Shown in pieces: positions 55,461-64,000 of a stretch of 64,000 nt of DNA. Within the stretch, counting starts at the first letter, position 1; every line of letters starts with the position of its first letter. Position numbers and translations under genes: made by a program. Source of the stretch: Malaya genurostris (taxonomy: Eukaryota; Arthropoda; Insecta; Diptera; Culicidae); assembly GCF_030247185.1 (NCBI RefSeq), contig NC_080571.1:65944172-66008171 (forward strand), written 5' to 3'. The notes beneath the pieces are model-generated. The model did not search any database and was not told the origin of the DNA. It saw nothing but the letters and a program-made list of their open reading frames with translations.

Positions 55461-56479
55461 AATATTTCGTTCATTCCCAAGAAGGTCACTTTGCACTCCA
55501 CCTTGTAAAAAAGATGAAAAAATTGGCAAAATTCAACTTTTTATCATTTTTTTGTATATTGAAAAAAAAAAAAGCCACCGTAACCAATTTCAAAAATGTG
55601 TGCGAGAGGCATTATGTTTACGGTTTGGTTTTAACATCCCGCATAGCGCTTTGGCTACCTGGGCAGCCATGGCCACCAGAAGGCTACCAAAATTGATTCA
55701 GTGACGGTTGTCAAACCCAATTTGACAAAACAAAGTCGCCTGCATCTAAGTTAGCCGAGCGTTTTCATCTTCTCACATTCGTTGAAAATGTCATAGATTT
55801 CAATGTGGAAAAATCCTGGTGGATGCGATTGTATCGTTTGAGTTGTATATCTGGCAGCGGTGAGGCAGTCGGTCACCAGAATGTCTGCCAGCCATTTTTT
55901 TCCAGCTGGCAGCGTTTAGTCAGCCATCTAGCAGCCATGCGTATGCGGGATGTTTTTTTCAATTGTGAAAAAGGGATCGAAGCTAGCGGATTAGCGCGTC
56001 AGAGTTTTGCTCGTGCATTGTGAAAATCTTATCAACTCGTAGTTCAATTTAACGAAATAGTTGAATGGGGCCAAATTGAATGTCACTAACGGAAAAAAAA
56101 CTGTTTGGAGTACGTTTGTCGACAGACAGAACAGCAAAGCCTTGGTATTGAACGACCGAAAAAGGTTAAAGCCGGGGTAAAATAAACGATATAAAAAGTA
56201 ATAAGCCGTTTCCAGCGGAACCCCAACTTCTCCCTCCAACATATCGCATGCAAATTGGGACCACGCATATCGAACTAAAGCATGAACAAATTAGAGTTTT
56301 ATGAAAAGGGTGTGTCAAAGTTGTAAATGCGTGGTGTAGGATGATAAAGTTGACTTCAAGATAGATTTTTCATAGCTTCCTGGACAGGATTGCTGAAATA
56401 AGTGTTGAGCTACAGTGAATAAAATTAAAAAAGAATTATAAAAAAACATCAACTGGAAGAGAAATGTTGGCGGAGATTC
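55461..56479. other. Unassigned sequence between transposase relics
   Basis: Short frames (55805-56023 plus and others) without recognisable domains. CCAGCTGGCAGC and CTGCCAGCCA near 55885-55915 form a small palindrome. It may be further transposon debris. Confidence 0.3.
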
Positions 56480-56730
56480 CTGAACACATTAAGTTGTTGA
56501 AGTTCGCAAGCAAATATCCCAGACTGTAGGCCATGTATTCCTATTGTTTCTAGAGTGACATTTACACCGCAACCGGAGCTATCAACGAAGAAATTTATGC
56601 GAAAAAGTGCCTTGAGAAACGGATGTTGCTTTCCCTTAAATAACACACAATGTTCCGTTCCGTTTTGGTTGGATTTGGCATCTTGTCATTTTGCAGAAAT
56701 GGCGATGTAGGGGTATGCCACGAACATCGT
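56480..56730 (+). pseudogene. DD37E transposase relic
   Basis: Reading across frames, ATGAINEEIYAKKCLEKRML (about 56570-56628) matches TTASMNSEIYIKECLQKRLL of the element at 6164. FWLDLASCHF (about 56664-56693) matches its FWPDLASCHY, which holds the second catalytic Asp. A stop and a shift lie between. Only the middle of the gene is recognisable. Confidence 0.7.
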
Positions 56731-57668
56731 CATCGTCACATGGAACCTCAAGAGTGTACGAACGATTGCTACCAGCGAGATGCACTATCCATATTTGCAT
56801 ATCAGTCCCATATGGAAAGTGGACGTGTTAAGAAAAAGACGATTCAAAATTTATTTCGAATGTGTTTTTTGTCGATTTCCAACCCCGTTTTTTCTGGCCC
56901 GAAAAGGCGAATGACCTTAACGTATGAGGCCAGTGTTTTTTTAGAGGGCTATTTTCACGCTTCAAATCTGATTTTCTCAGAAACGGTGACGAATATCAAA
57001 AAACCAACTGACAATCTCTTAAAAAATTAGTTTAGATTATTCTGTGAAAATTTCAGAATTATTCATTGACTTTAGCGGTCGGGAAAGTCGATTTTTCTGA
57101 AGGAAGAATTTCACAGCTGAAGACGCCGTCTTTCAACTTGTTCGTTGAATATCTCGCCTTCAAAAGCATGGATCAAAAATCTATCCTGACAATGTCTAGA
57201 TAATTTAATTTAGATGCGATTAGTGCATAAAAACATATAGGTATGTTGTTGCGATAAAAATGAAGTGAATGTTATTTTTGTGAAGGTAAGTCGGTTTCTA
57301 TGCACGCGCCATTTTGTCTGCTCCAGTTTCCTGGTGACGTAACGAAAAATGAGAGAGAAATACACATTGATGTAGTCAAACTACATTCGAAAATATCGAA
57401 ACTTTTCTGGTCCCTCGGCCTATCGAGAGTTATTTTGGACATATGCGAGAGAGCATGGAGAGAAATGTAATACGTAGAGCGCGACACGTGGTTATATGCG
57501 ACCTACTGGCCTCAGCCCTTAAGAGTGACCCCTCTATGATAAAAAAAGTATGACGATTATGAAGTAACAACTTTCAAAAGACCATGTGCGAAAATTTAAT
57601 AACATTTCGATTAATCAGAAAAAAGTGACAGACATTTCAATGAATCTACTTTTGTCATTTTCGAAACA
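56731..57668. other. No recognised feature
   Basis: Sequence between two transposase relics. The frame at 56650-57030 partly overlaps the DD37E relic out of frame and is not a gene. Confidence 0.35.
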
Positions 57669-58110
57669 ATGGATTCAAAATAATTTCGTGCGCCAAGTTG
57701 TTATTTCTTCTTTTTGAAATTAATTGAAAGTTTTGAGCTCAGCAATGGCTCTGTTATTGATCTCCTAAATTTGATCGTGGTCATACCAACACTGTTGATG
57801 ACGAACGTTCTGGTCGTCCAATTGAGGTGGTTACTCCGGAAATATAAAAAAGTCCACAAATTGGTTATATCTACTCGTGAATTGAAATTGCGGGAAATAG
57901 CTGTGGCCGCAAAGATAACAGAAAGTAGTTTGTGTTTTAATTAGGAATGAAAGCTCTTTTCAAATGAGTTTATTCACAGTTGATCAAAAATAACAACGTA
58001 TTGATGATTCAGATCAGTGTTTGGCCATGTTAACAAGAAATATCAGATTTTTTGCGTCAATATGTGATAATGGATGAAACATGGATCCATATTTTTATAG
58101 GAATTCACAA
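57669..58110 (+). pseudogene. mariner transposase relic, N-terminal half
   Basis: A likely start is the ATG at 57669. HTNTVDDERSGRPIEVVTPE (about 57782-57841) is the mariner linker, followed by KKVHKLVISTRELKLREIAV (shifted frame) and LAMLTRNISDFLRQYVIMDE before TWIHI (about 58024-58097), where MDETWIH carries the first catalytic Asp. Several frameshifts and stops. The C-terminal half is missing; the sequence passes into a different transposase on the other strand. Confidence 0.75.
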
Positions 58111-58189
58111 GTCGATGGCAACGATGATTAAATTGAACGATATACACTTCGGATTGCTTCCTCATTGTGTATTTCAGCAATGGCACGTT

Positions 58190-58720
58190 AAATATTGGTT
58201 TCCAAAGCATCAACCGTTGCTGGTTTATCCACTGAAGACAATAACTTAACGTATCGCCACAAAAAATAATAATCGGGTAGTGTCATATCAAATGAACGCG
58301 ATGGCCAATTCATCGGTCCATTTCTCGTAATCATGTGGTCGTTGAAATGTTATTCCAATTAGTCGAATGTTTCGGCCGCAGTATGACAAGTACTGTACTG
58401 GTGAAACCACATTTCGTCCACATCCATAGCTTGAAGATTTGGCAACAAAATGCATTGATCATGGTTCTGTATCGATTTCCATTTACTATAACACGTTGTC
58501 TTTCCTCATTTTTAAAGTTATAAGAACCGATGATTCCACCAGCCCATGAAATGCACCAAGCAGAACATGCATCGGAATGCATCGGTAATTCTTGAGCGGC
58601 TGTGGATTATTTTTGCTATAAATACGGCAATTCTGCTTGATGACGTATCCATTCAACAAAAAAATGCGGCTTATCAGTGAAGAGAATTTTGCGCTTTAAA
58701 CAGTTTTAATTGAACACTGA
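58190..58720 (-). pseudogene. DD41D-like transposase relic
   Basis: On the minus strand, a decayed KILFTDKPHFFVEWIRHQAE parallels ILFSDEAHFWLNGYVNKQN of the 16566 element. QELPMHSDACSAWCISWAGG then parallels QELPMHPEKCTVWCGLYAGG, and RVIVNGNRYRTMINAF parallels NVTVNGDRYRSMLTNF. The second Asp region is unreadable and there are several stops. Its right side is cut by the LINE fragment inserted at 58763. Confidence 0.75.
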
Positions 58721-58762
58721 TTTTGAAAATTAAGGCTATAGCAGGATAAGCATGTGAAATCT

Positions 58763-59236
58763 TCTTAAACCAAACAATAATCACATGCTCAAATTAAATG
58801 GCTTGGAATTGACATGGTCTGATCAAGCTAAATACTTAGGTTTAACGTATGACAAAAAACTCACTTTCAAGGATCACATTGAAGGAATCCAGGCAAAGTG
58901 TAATAAATATATTAAATGTTTATATCCTCTTATAAACAGAAATTCTAAGCTCTGTCTAAAAACAAATTGTTAATTTATAAACAAATTTTCAGACTAGCCA
59001 TGCTTTATGCAGTACCAATTTGGTCAAGTTGTTGTTCCACCAGGAAGAAAACGCTTCAAAGGATTCAGAATAAAATTCAGAAAATGATTTTGAAGCGTAC
59101 TCCCTGGTTTAGTACAAATGAGTTACACAGACTCACAAATATAGAACCATTAGATGTAATGTCACATAATATTATAAGCAAATTCCTACAAAAATCGATG
59201 CAATCTTCAATTGAATCGATTCGCTCGCTGTATTAG
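58763..59236 (+). pseudogene. ORF2 C-terminus, one frameshift
   Basis: It starts in LKPNNNHMLKLNGLELTWSD and ends in SIESIRSLY. A one-base loss in the A run near 58960 (CTAAAAACAAATTG against CTAAAAAACAAGTTG in the intact copies) shifts the frame between NSKLCLK and LLIYKQIF. It lies downstream of the catalytic RT motifs, so has no enzymatic function. Confidence 0.9.
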
Positions 59237-59477
59237 TTAGTAAGTTAGTATATAAGTTCCTTTTCCCCATTACACAATACAAGTAGGTTTAGAATTTTCC
59301 CTACACAAAAATCTCAGAATTGCGGAAGCAAATAATGTCCTCATGGTAATAACCAAATCATATATATAATAGGGCTGAAAAGTCACTACTTGTGGCTGAA
59401 CACCCAATTTAAATCCTTATTTTCCTTATTTTACCCAATTTAAATCTTAATAATTTAATTTCAACTCATATTCCAAT

Positions 59478-59835
59478 AAATAATAAATAATTAATAATAA
59501 ATAATAAATAATAAATAATAAATAATAAATAATAAATAATAAATAATAAATAATAAATAATAAATAATAAATAATAAATAATAAATAATAAATAATAAAT
59601 AATAAATAATAAATAATAAATAATAAATAATAAATAATAAATAATAAATAATAAATAATAAATAATAAATAATAAATAATAAATAATAAATAATAAATAA
59701 TAAATAATAAATAATAAATAATAAATAATAAATGATAAATAATAAATAATAAATAATAAATAATAAATAATAAATAATAAATAATAAATAATAAATAATA
59801 AATAATAAATAATAAATAATAAATAATAAATAAAT
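59478..59835. repeat. 7-bp satellite (AAATAAT)n
   Basis: About 50 copies of AAATAAT at the LINE tail with one G variant near 59733. The minus-strand 135-codon frame repeating IIYYLLF arises because a 7-bp unit cycles through all three frames without a stop in that strand. Not a gene. Confidence 0.95.
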
Positions 59836-59863
59836 AATTATTTAAAAAAAGCATGAGAAATCT

Positions 59864-60493
59864 GCCCCCAAAGAGAATTCATATTGTTATACCACATTCG
59901 AAAGGTCATAGACTGGAAACAAATTTCTCAAAGTTTCAACCCTTTAACTGCCATATTGGCGGAGCTAGGGTGGTTCTATTGATTTTTATTTTATTTGATT
60001 TTTTAAGAAACCGCTCCTCTGAAAAATTTGAAAAAATCAGGTATGTTTAAGGCATTATGGGTAAGGTTTTAAAAAATTTGGAAGATGTATTTCTTCTAAA
60101 CAACAAATCTCCTGAAAAAATCGTCGTTTTTAAAGTAAATTCCATTTATATATTCAATTAAATAAATGTAATTTACTTTAAATACGACTGTTATGCGGAT
60201 ACTTTGCACATGTCACAAGCGAGAATTGATATATTTTCACATTTTACTAAACAAACCCACAACATTAAGGATGACTTGATCAAACTAACTCAAAAATAAC
60301 GAAAGGCGATATGGGACTGATATGCGAATATGGGTAGCGGAGTTCTGCGTCTGTGATCAGAGAAAAGGATTCAAACGAAAGACTCGCATTTTGCATTGGT
60401 AAAAGGGTAGCTTGAGCGAGAATTTTTATTTAATTGCGCCTCATTGAACTTTTAAAAGAAACAAACGAAAATGCCCAGTACATATATGAAAAC
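59864..60493. other. No recognised feature
   Basis: AT-rich sequence with a short frame at 59853-60050 lacking recognisable features. Confidence 0.4.
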
Positions 60494-60722
60494 CAGTGAT
60501 GCCACGTTTGCAGATTTATCTCTGAATTTACAGTTTTTTTTAATAACCCGCAGAGTTTTGAAGATTTAACTTATTTTCAAATGTATACTGGACTTTTTGT
60601 AAATTTACATCTTTCGAGCTTTTAACAGTTATTTTTACTCGCTGAAAAGCGTTTTTTGCCACTGCCAATTTGATAGAACAAATTTTTCGAAATCGGCTTC
60701 AAAATTTGTCCTGGCATCCTTG
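60494..60722. mobile_element. hAT-type MITE
   Basis: A 229-bp element with ends CAGTGATGCCACG / CCTGGCATCCTTG, related to the ends of the MITE at 15264. Flanking 8-mers ATGAAAAC (60486-60493) and ATGCGAAC (60723-60730) look like an aged 8-bp duplication with two changes. Internally it has GTAAATTTACATC-type runs; no coding. Confidence 0.7.
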
Positions 60723-62588
60723 ATGCGAACGGCAGGTGGCATTTGTACCAGTATTATTGTGCGAGTAAAAAATCCTGTAAGAATTTTTAGTGCAAGAATG
60801 CATTTGCAATATGATTTCAGTTTTTAATATACTTCACACATTCTTGTTTAACCAATTTTTGATCGTAACACCCTTTACTCTGGCTATAACTTTTTCTAAG
60901 TCGGCAAATACTATTGCGTAGAAAATATAAGGGACAGGTCTATTGTTTTACATATCTTGTATGGTTTTATGGCAAATATGACATATCTGAAAATAGTCAT
61001 ATTAATTTGATGACTAAAAGCCTTGATGAAAACGCCGAGTTATCAGGCGCCTTCAAAATTGTTGTTTTGACCTGTAGACTAAAAGTATTAACTGAGATGA
61101 CTATCGGCTCGGTAACCCTACTGAAAATAGCAGGAAACAACCATATAAAAATATTAGCCGCTTCGCTTCGCTGGCACCGTTTCAAGGAATTATCACCGAT
61201 AAAAAATTCAGCCATTTCAGCCGGAATTCTGAGCTATTTATCTGTTATTGGCGAATGAAAGAAAAAAAGGAAATCGTACAGACATTCTGAACATTGCCCT
61301 CATTTATCGTAAAAATTCTCACATTTTTCATTCCGTCAAAGCAAGCCAGACAGAAATTTTCGCCCAAGGATGACCCAATGTGGAGCTGTGGCGGCTGTGG
61401 CACTGTTGCTTGTGAAAACCGACAGACACACAGTGATAGGAACTGAGCCGAAATAGGAGCAAAAAGACAAAAAAAAATGAAGAAGATAATTGCTACTAAT
61501 TTTATGATTTCGCTGGAAAACCAAGAGAATGCCCCGAATGAACATTGATCTCCCGTCTGATGCTCATAAATTGAGCACTTTGCGAGTTGGCTACAAATTT
61601 TATATGCACGATGGCTGATTCGGTTTTTGCTAATGCCATTTGTTTTGCCTAGTTTTTCCAAGGTTTCCGAAAGCTCTAAGGATTGATCGCCATCAATGGA
61701 AACGCGTGGTATTTCACTTCACAATCAATCGTTTCGTGATTTTGCTTTTCTTCAGTGATCTCGGACGGAGCTTGATTTAGATAGTACAATGCTGATTTAC
61801 GTAATCATACCTTTCAGCAGATAAATAATTACTACTAATGATACAAAGGAATTTGCCCCCGAGAACTATAATCAATATGGTCTGACTTCTCACTGGTTAG
61901 AGTTAGATTTCTGCGTATTGCAATAATGGCTCGGGAAGGAAGAAGTAAGTGAAAAAAAACAACATGGAAAACATGTAATGAGCATACTCTCGCTGCCCGG
62001 AATCGTCGATGAGCTTTCACCGCTAACGAGTTGTATCGGATATGGAAAATAATGTTTTGCCGGTACTAATTAGCATGGAAGCAAGAATTTTTCTCATTAA
62101 ACGAGCTTCGTTACATCTAGGGATGCGTACCGGGAGTTTGTTTTTTTTTGCTGAATCGAAATTGATTGGTCGAACAGAAAATACCCTCGTTTTAACATGT
62201 GTACTAACATCTTGTTAAATTGTTGCCCCGTGATTAATCTGAAATGACTGTTTTTTTCGCAGCATGAAATGGACTATTTGAATTATAGGTTGTCTGTTAT
62301 TGAAACAAAGTGTTTTACGGTTGTAGCGTTCTGGTGGTTTTCCAAACGCATGACTGATTCGAGCTGTAATTTCTCCATAGTAAGCTGCAATCAGTGAATT
62401 TTAGTTGTTCCATACATGACGTTATTTGTGTAAGAACCTCATTCTTGCCATAATAATTTGATGTGTTGGAACGATAGTGAAGTTCGTTGTATCTTATGGG
62501 TTATCTTGGAAAACCTAATGTTTTTACTAGATGGTTTGGAATAGTAGTTTTGCAGGAAAACTTTGCGTGAGTGAATGTAATCAGAGTT
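60723..62588. other. No recognised feature
   Basis: Sequence of mixed composition. Frames at 60914-61258 plus and 61245-61661 minus (138 codons, with a hydrophobic stretch) show no family I recognise and no splice-site context I can defend. Confidence 0.35.
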
Positions 62589-62738
62589 ATCACCTTATTC
62601 TGAATAGCGACATATTGATTTTTCGATCGAATATGGTTCGATCGAATCCTAGCTACCATTGATTTTGCTAGCGTTATTAGGAATACAAATGAAATACGAT
62701 CGTAAAAACGATACGATGTTATTCAGAATAAGGGCGAT
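62589..62738. mobile_element. 150-bp MITE with CCTTATTCTGAATA ends
   Basis: ATCACCTTATTCTGAATAGC at the left faces TTATTCAGAATAAGGGCGAT at the right, with three differences. CGATCGAA and CGATCGTA motifs sit inside. Non-coding. Confidence 0.6.
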
Positions 62739-63439
62739 TGTATGAAAAGTACCTGATATTGAGTGATTTTCTGGTAGCGTGGTGGTTGTGGTGAATAATT
62801 ATGTATGAAACCAGAAAAACACCTTGTTTCTTTAAAATTTCATGTAGATATAAAATACTGAACCGTGAGCAGACCTCCCTCTCTATTCTTAGTGTACAGA
62901 ATAATTGTATAAGTCGGAACATACATCGTCTGACACACATTACCGATTTGAAATAAATGCGGGTTATCTTATTTTAGCTCGTGAATCTGAGCTCTCGTTG
63001 CTGGAAAATTTCATTTTTGGATTTACAATGGAAATTGTAAGAGTCATTGGAAAGAATGTTTAAGGAACTTGAACTTGAGGTTTTATTTACTAAACTACAT
63101 TAGCAGTTTCGTATAATTGAACTAGATAAGATTCAAATAATACATAGATTTTCGCTTTGACTAGAAAAAAATAAAACTCTAGGTTCTTTCTATACACAAA
63201 TACAGATTCTGAATCCAAATATTTGTGTAAGTAAAGTCTAGATTTTGAACTATTTCACGGATCGCTGAAACGATTCACTTATGTGACAGCTGAAACTCTT
63301 CACATTATTTCGTTTTACAACATGCTTACACTATCGTTACATTAAACTTAATGACGTCTAATCAAGTGCAGAGCTGCCACGTTTACAGGTTAAACTGTGT
63401 TCCACATACTCTCAGTATGGTGCTCAGATTTTTAAAAAG
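62739..63439. other. No recognised feature
   Basis: AT-rich sequence; GAGCTGCCACGTTTACAGGTTAA near 63372 (landmark GCTGCCACGTTTACAG) loosely recalls the MITE end at 60494 but lacks a partner. Confidence 0.35.
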
Positions 63440-63960
63440 ATACAGATATTCACAGATCCGAAAATCCGAATTTAGCGGTACGCGATCTTGCCAAGAAACT
63501 GAAACTAGCGGAAAGTAGTGTAATCTGTATTTGCAAATCTTTGACCCTCGGCTGTGGTTCGGAAGGTTGAATCATGCGTACAAAAAGTGAAATAGAGGAA
63601 AAGACTGAAGGTGTAAGGAGTGCAAAAGTGAAAACCGCGATGACAAGCAAAATTTTACTGCAAAAAATCGTGCTAAACAGAAGCTTGATACCAATTTTTT
63701 GCTAAAATTTTCTTGTACCCCAATGGGTGACGAAACATACCAGCTCTCGGATCGTGCTTTTTATATTGCAATGCGAAAAACGCCATTTCCGAACATTTCC
63801 GAACAAATTCCCGCATAAATTGGTTTGATTTCGCAGCCCATATGTAGCTATGGTCGAAAGTATAAAAGTTTCGTTTCTACCGGCACTATCAATGGAATAA
63901 TGTCTGTGAAGGCGATTGTTACCCTTTATCAGAAGCCATGACTCTCTAACTCTGTTTTGA
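63440..63960 (+). pseudogene. DD37E transposase relic
   Basis: Across frames the plus strand reads NPNLAVRDLAKKLKLAESSV (second HTH region), then GDETYQLSDRAFY (first catalytic Asp region, with the first residue of the DDE trio altered), then PICSYGRKYKSFVSTGTING, parallel to AICSCGNISKPFITTASMNS at 6929-6988. Multiple stops and shifts. The C-terminal part with the second Asp and the Glu is not seen before the window ends. Confidence 0.75.
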
Positions 63961-64000
63961 CAGATTTGGTCTGTTGTCGCTATATGAAATCCGTCCTGGA

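Larger units (their letters stand above)
58763..59848 (+). mobile_element. 3' fragment of the Jockey LINE with satellite tail
   Basis: The insertion is flanked by AAGCATGTGAAATCT (58748-58762) and AAGCATGAGAAATCT (59849-59863), a 15-bp duplication with one change. It contains the last ~155 codons of ORF2 and the 3' UTR, nearly identical to the two large copies. Instead of poly-A it ends in a 7-bp satellite. Confidence 0.92.

Noticed and set aside
59447..59854. 135-codon minus-strand frame of repeating IIYYLLF
   Set aside because: It is the translation of a 7-bp satellite; length and repetition are forced by the DNA unit.
61245..61661. 138-codon frame with a hydrophobic stretch
   Set aside because: No family resemblance, no signal of selection visible, and no promoter or splice context; it could be chance.

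Overview
This is a eukaryotic, insect-type window and most likely comes from a culicine mosquito. The evidence is the repeat content: Tc1/mariner elements of the ITmD37E (DD37E) type known from mosquitoes, Jockey-clade non-LTR retrotransposons, tRNA-derived SINEs, many AT-rich MITEs, and long low-GC intergenic sequence. The species assignment is an inference from repeat classes. I could not identify any intact host protein-coding gene. Almost everything recognisable is mobile DNA, and the window is best read as a stack of nested insertions in intergenic or long-intron sequence.

Layout. 1-3878: right part of a large palindromic element (family F, terminal TGTCGTGAATAC) with a Jockey LINE fragment in it, then a 32-bp minisatellite array and a MITE with 48-bp inverted ends. 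5873-7495: a tRNA-SINE and a DD37E transposon with a broken transposase. 8885-11902: LINE relic, two old F blocks and a 1.25-kb inverted-repeat element. 13783-15998: a SINE carrying another tRNA-like retroelement, then a second F copy carrying a hAT-type MITE with a clean 8-bp target duplication. 16566-17490: a DD41D element whose front end has been replaced by a perfect inverted copy of its own 3' end. 18372-28180: more MITEs, an old F copy, a GC-richer island, and an old Jockey LINE cut up by later insertions. 28690-30010: a second GC-richer island. 30205-32701: a tRNA-like element with inverted ends, a MITE, and a 1.7-kb foldback built from 117-bp repeats converging on a centre. 32750-43880: degenerate repeats, an F relic, a SINE, a third GC-richer island, and mosquito-type ~167-bp tandem repeats.

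44819-54304 holds the only long intact reading frames: two nearly identical Jockey elements in head-to-head orientation, each with ORF1 (three zinc knuckles) and an 884-codon ORF2 (endonuclease plus reverse transcriptase) overlapping by 14 nt. Both have perfect 14-bp target duplications and poly-A tails and are 5'-truncated inside ORF1, so they are recent insertions. The minus copy keeps the motif A aspartate of the reverse transcriptase; the plus copy has glycine there. 54715-59848 is a pile of dead mariner, DD37E and DD41D-like transposases ending in a third, 3'-only copy of the same Jockey family with a 7-bp satellite tail. The right end holds two more MITEs and a DD37E relic.

Most unusual points: (i) the 117-bp foldback; (ii) family F, which carries a bidirectional promoter-like block (TATA, CCAAT, octamer, TATA) that is partly recognisable in old copies; (iii) the DD41D element with 174-bp perfect arms made from its own 3' end; (iv) a tRNA-like core bounded by inverted repeats; (v) insertions whose empty sites are visible in paralogous copies inside this same window.
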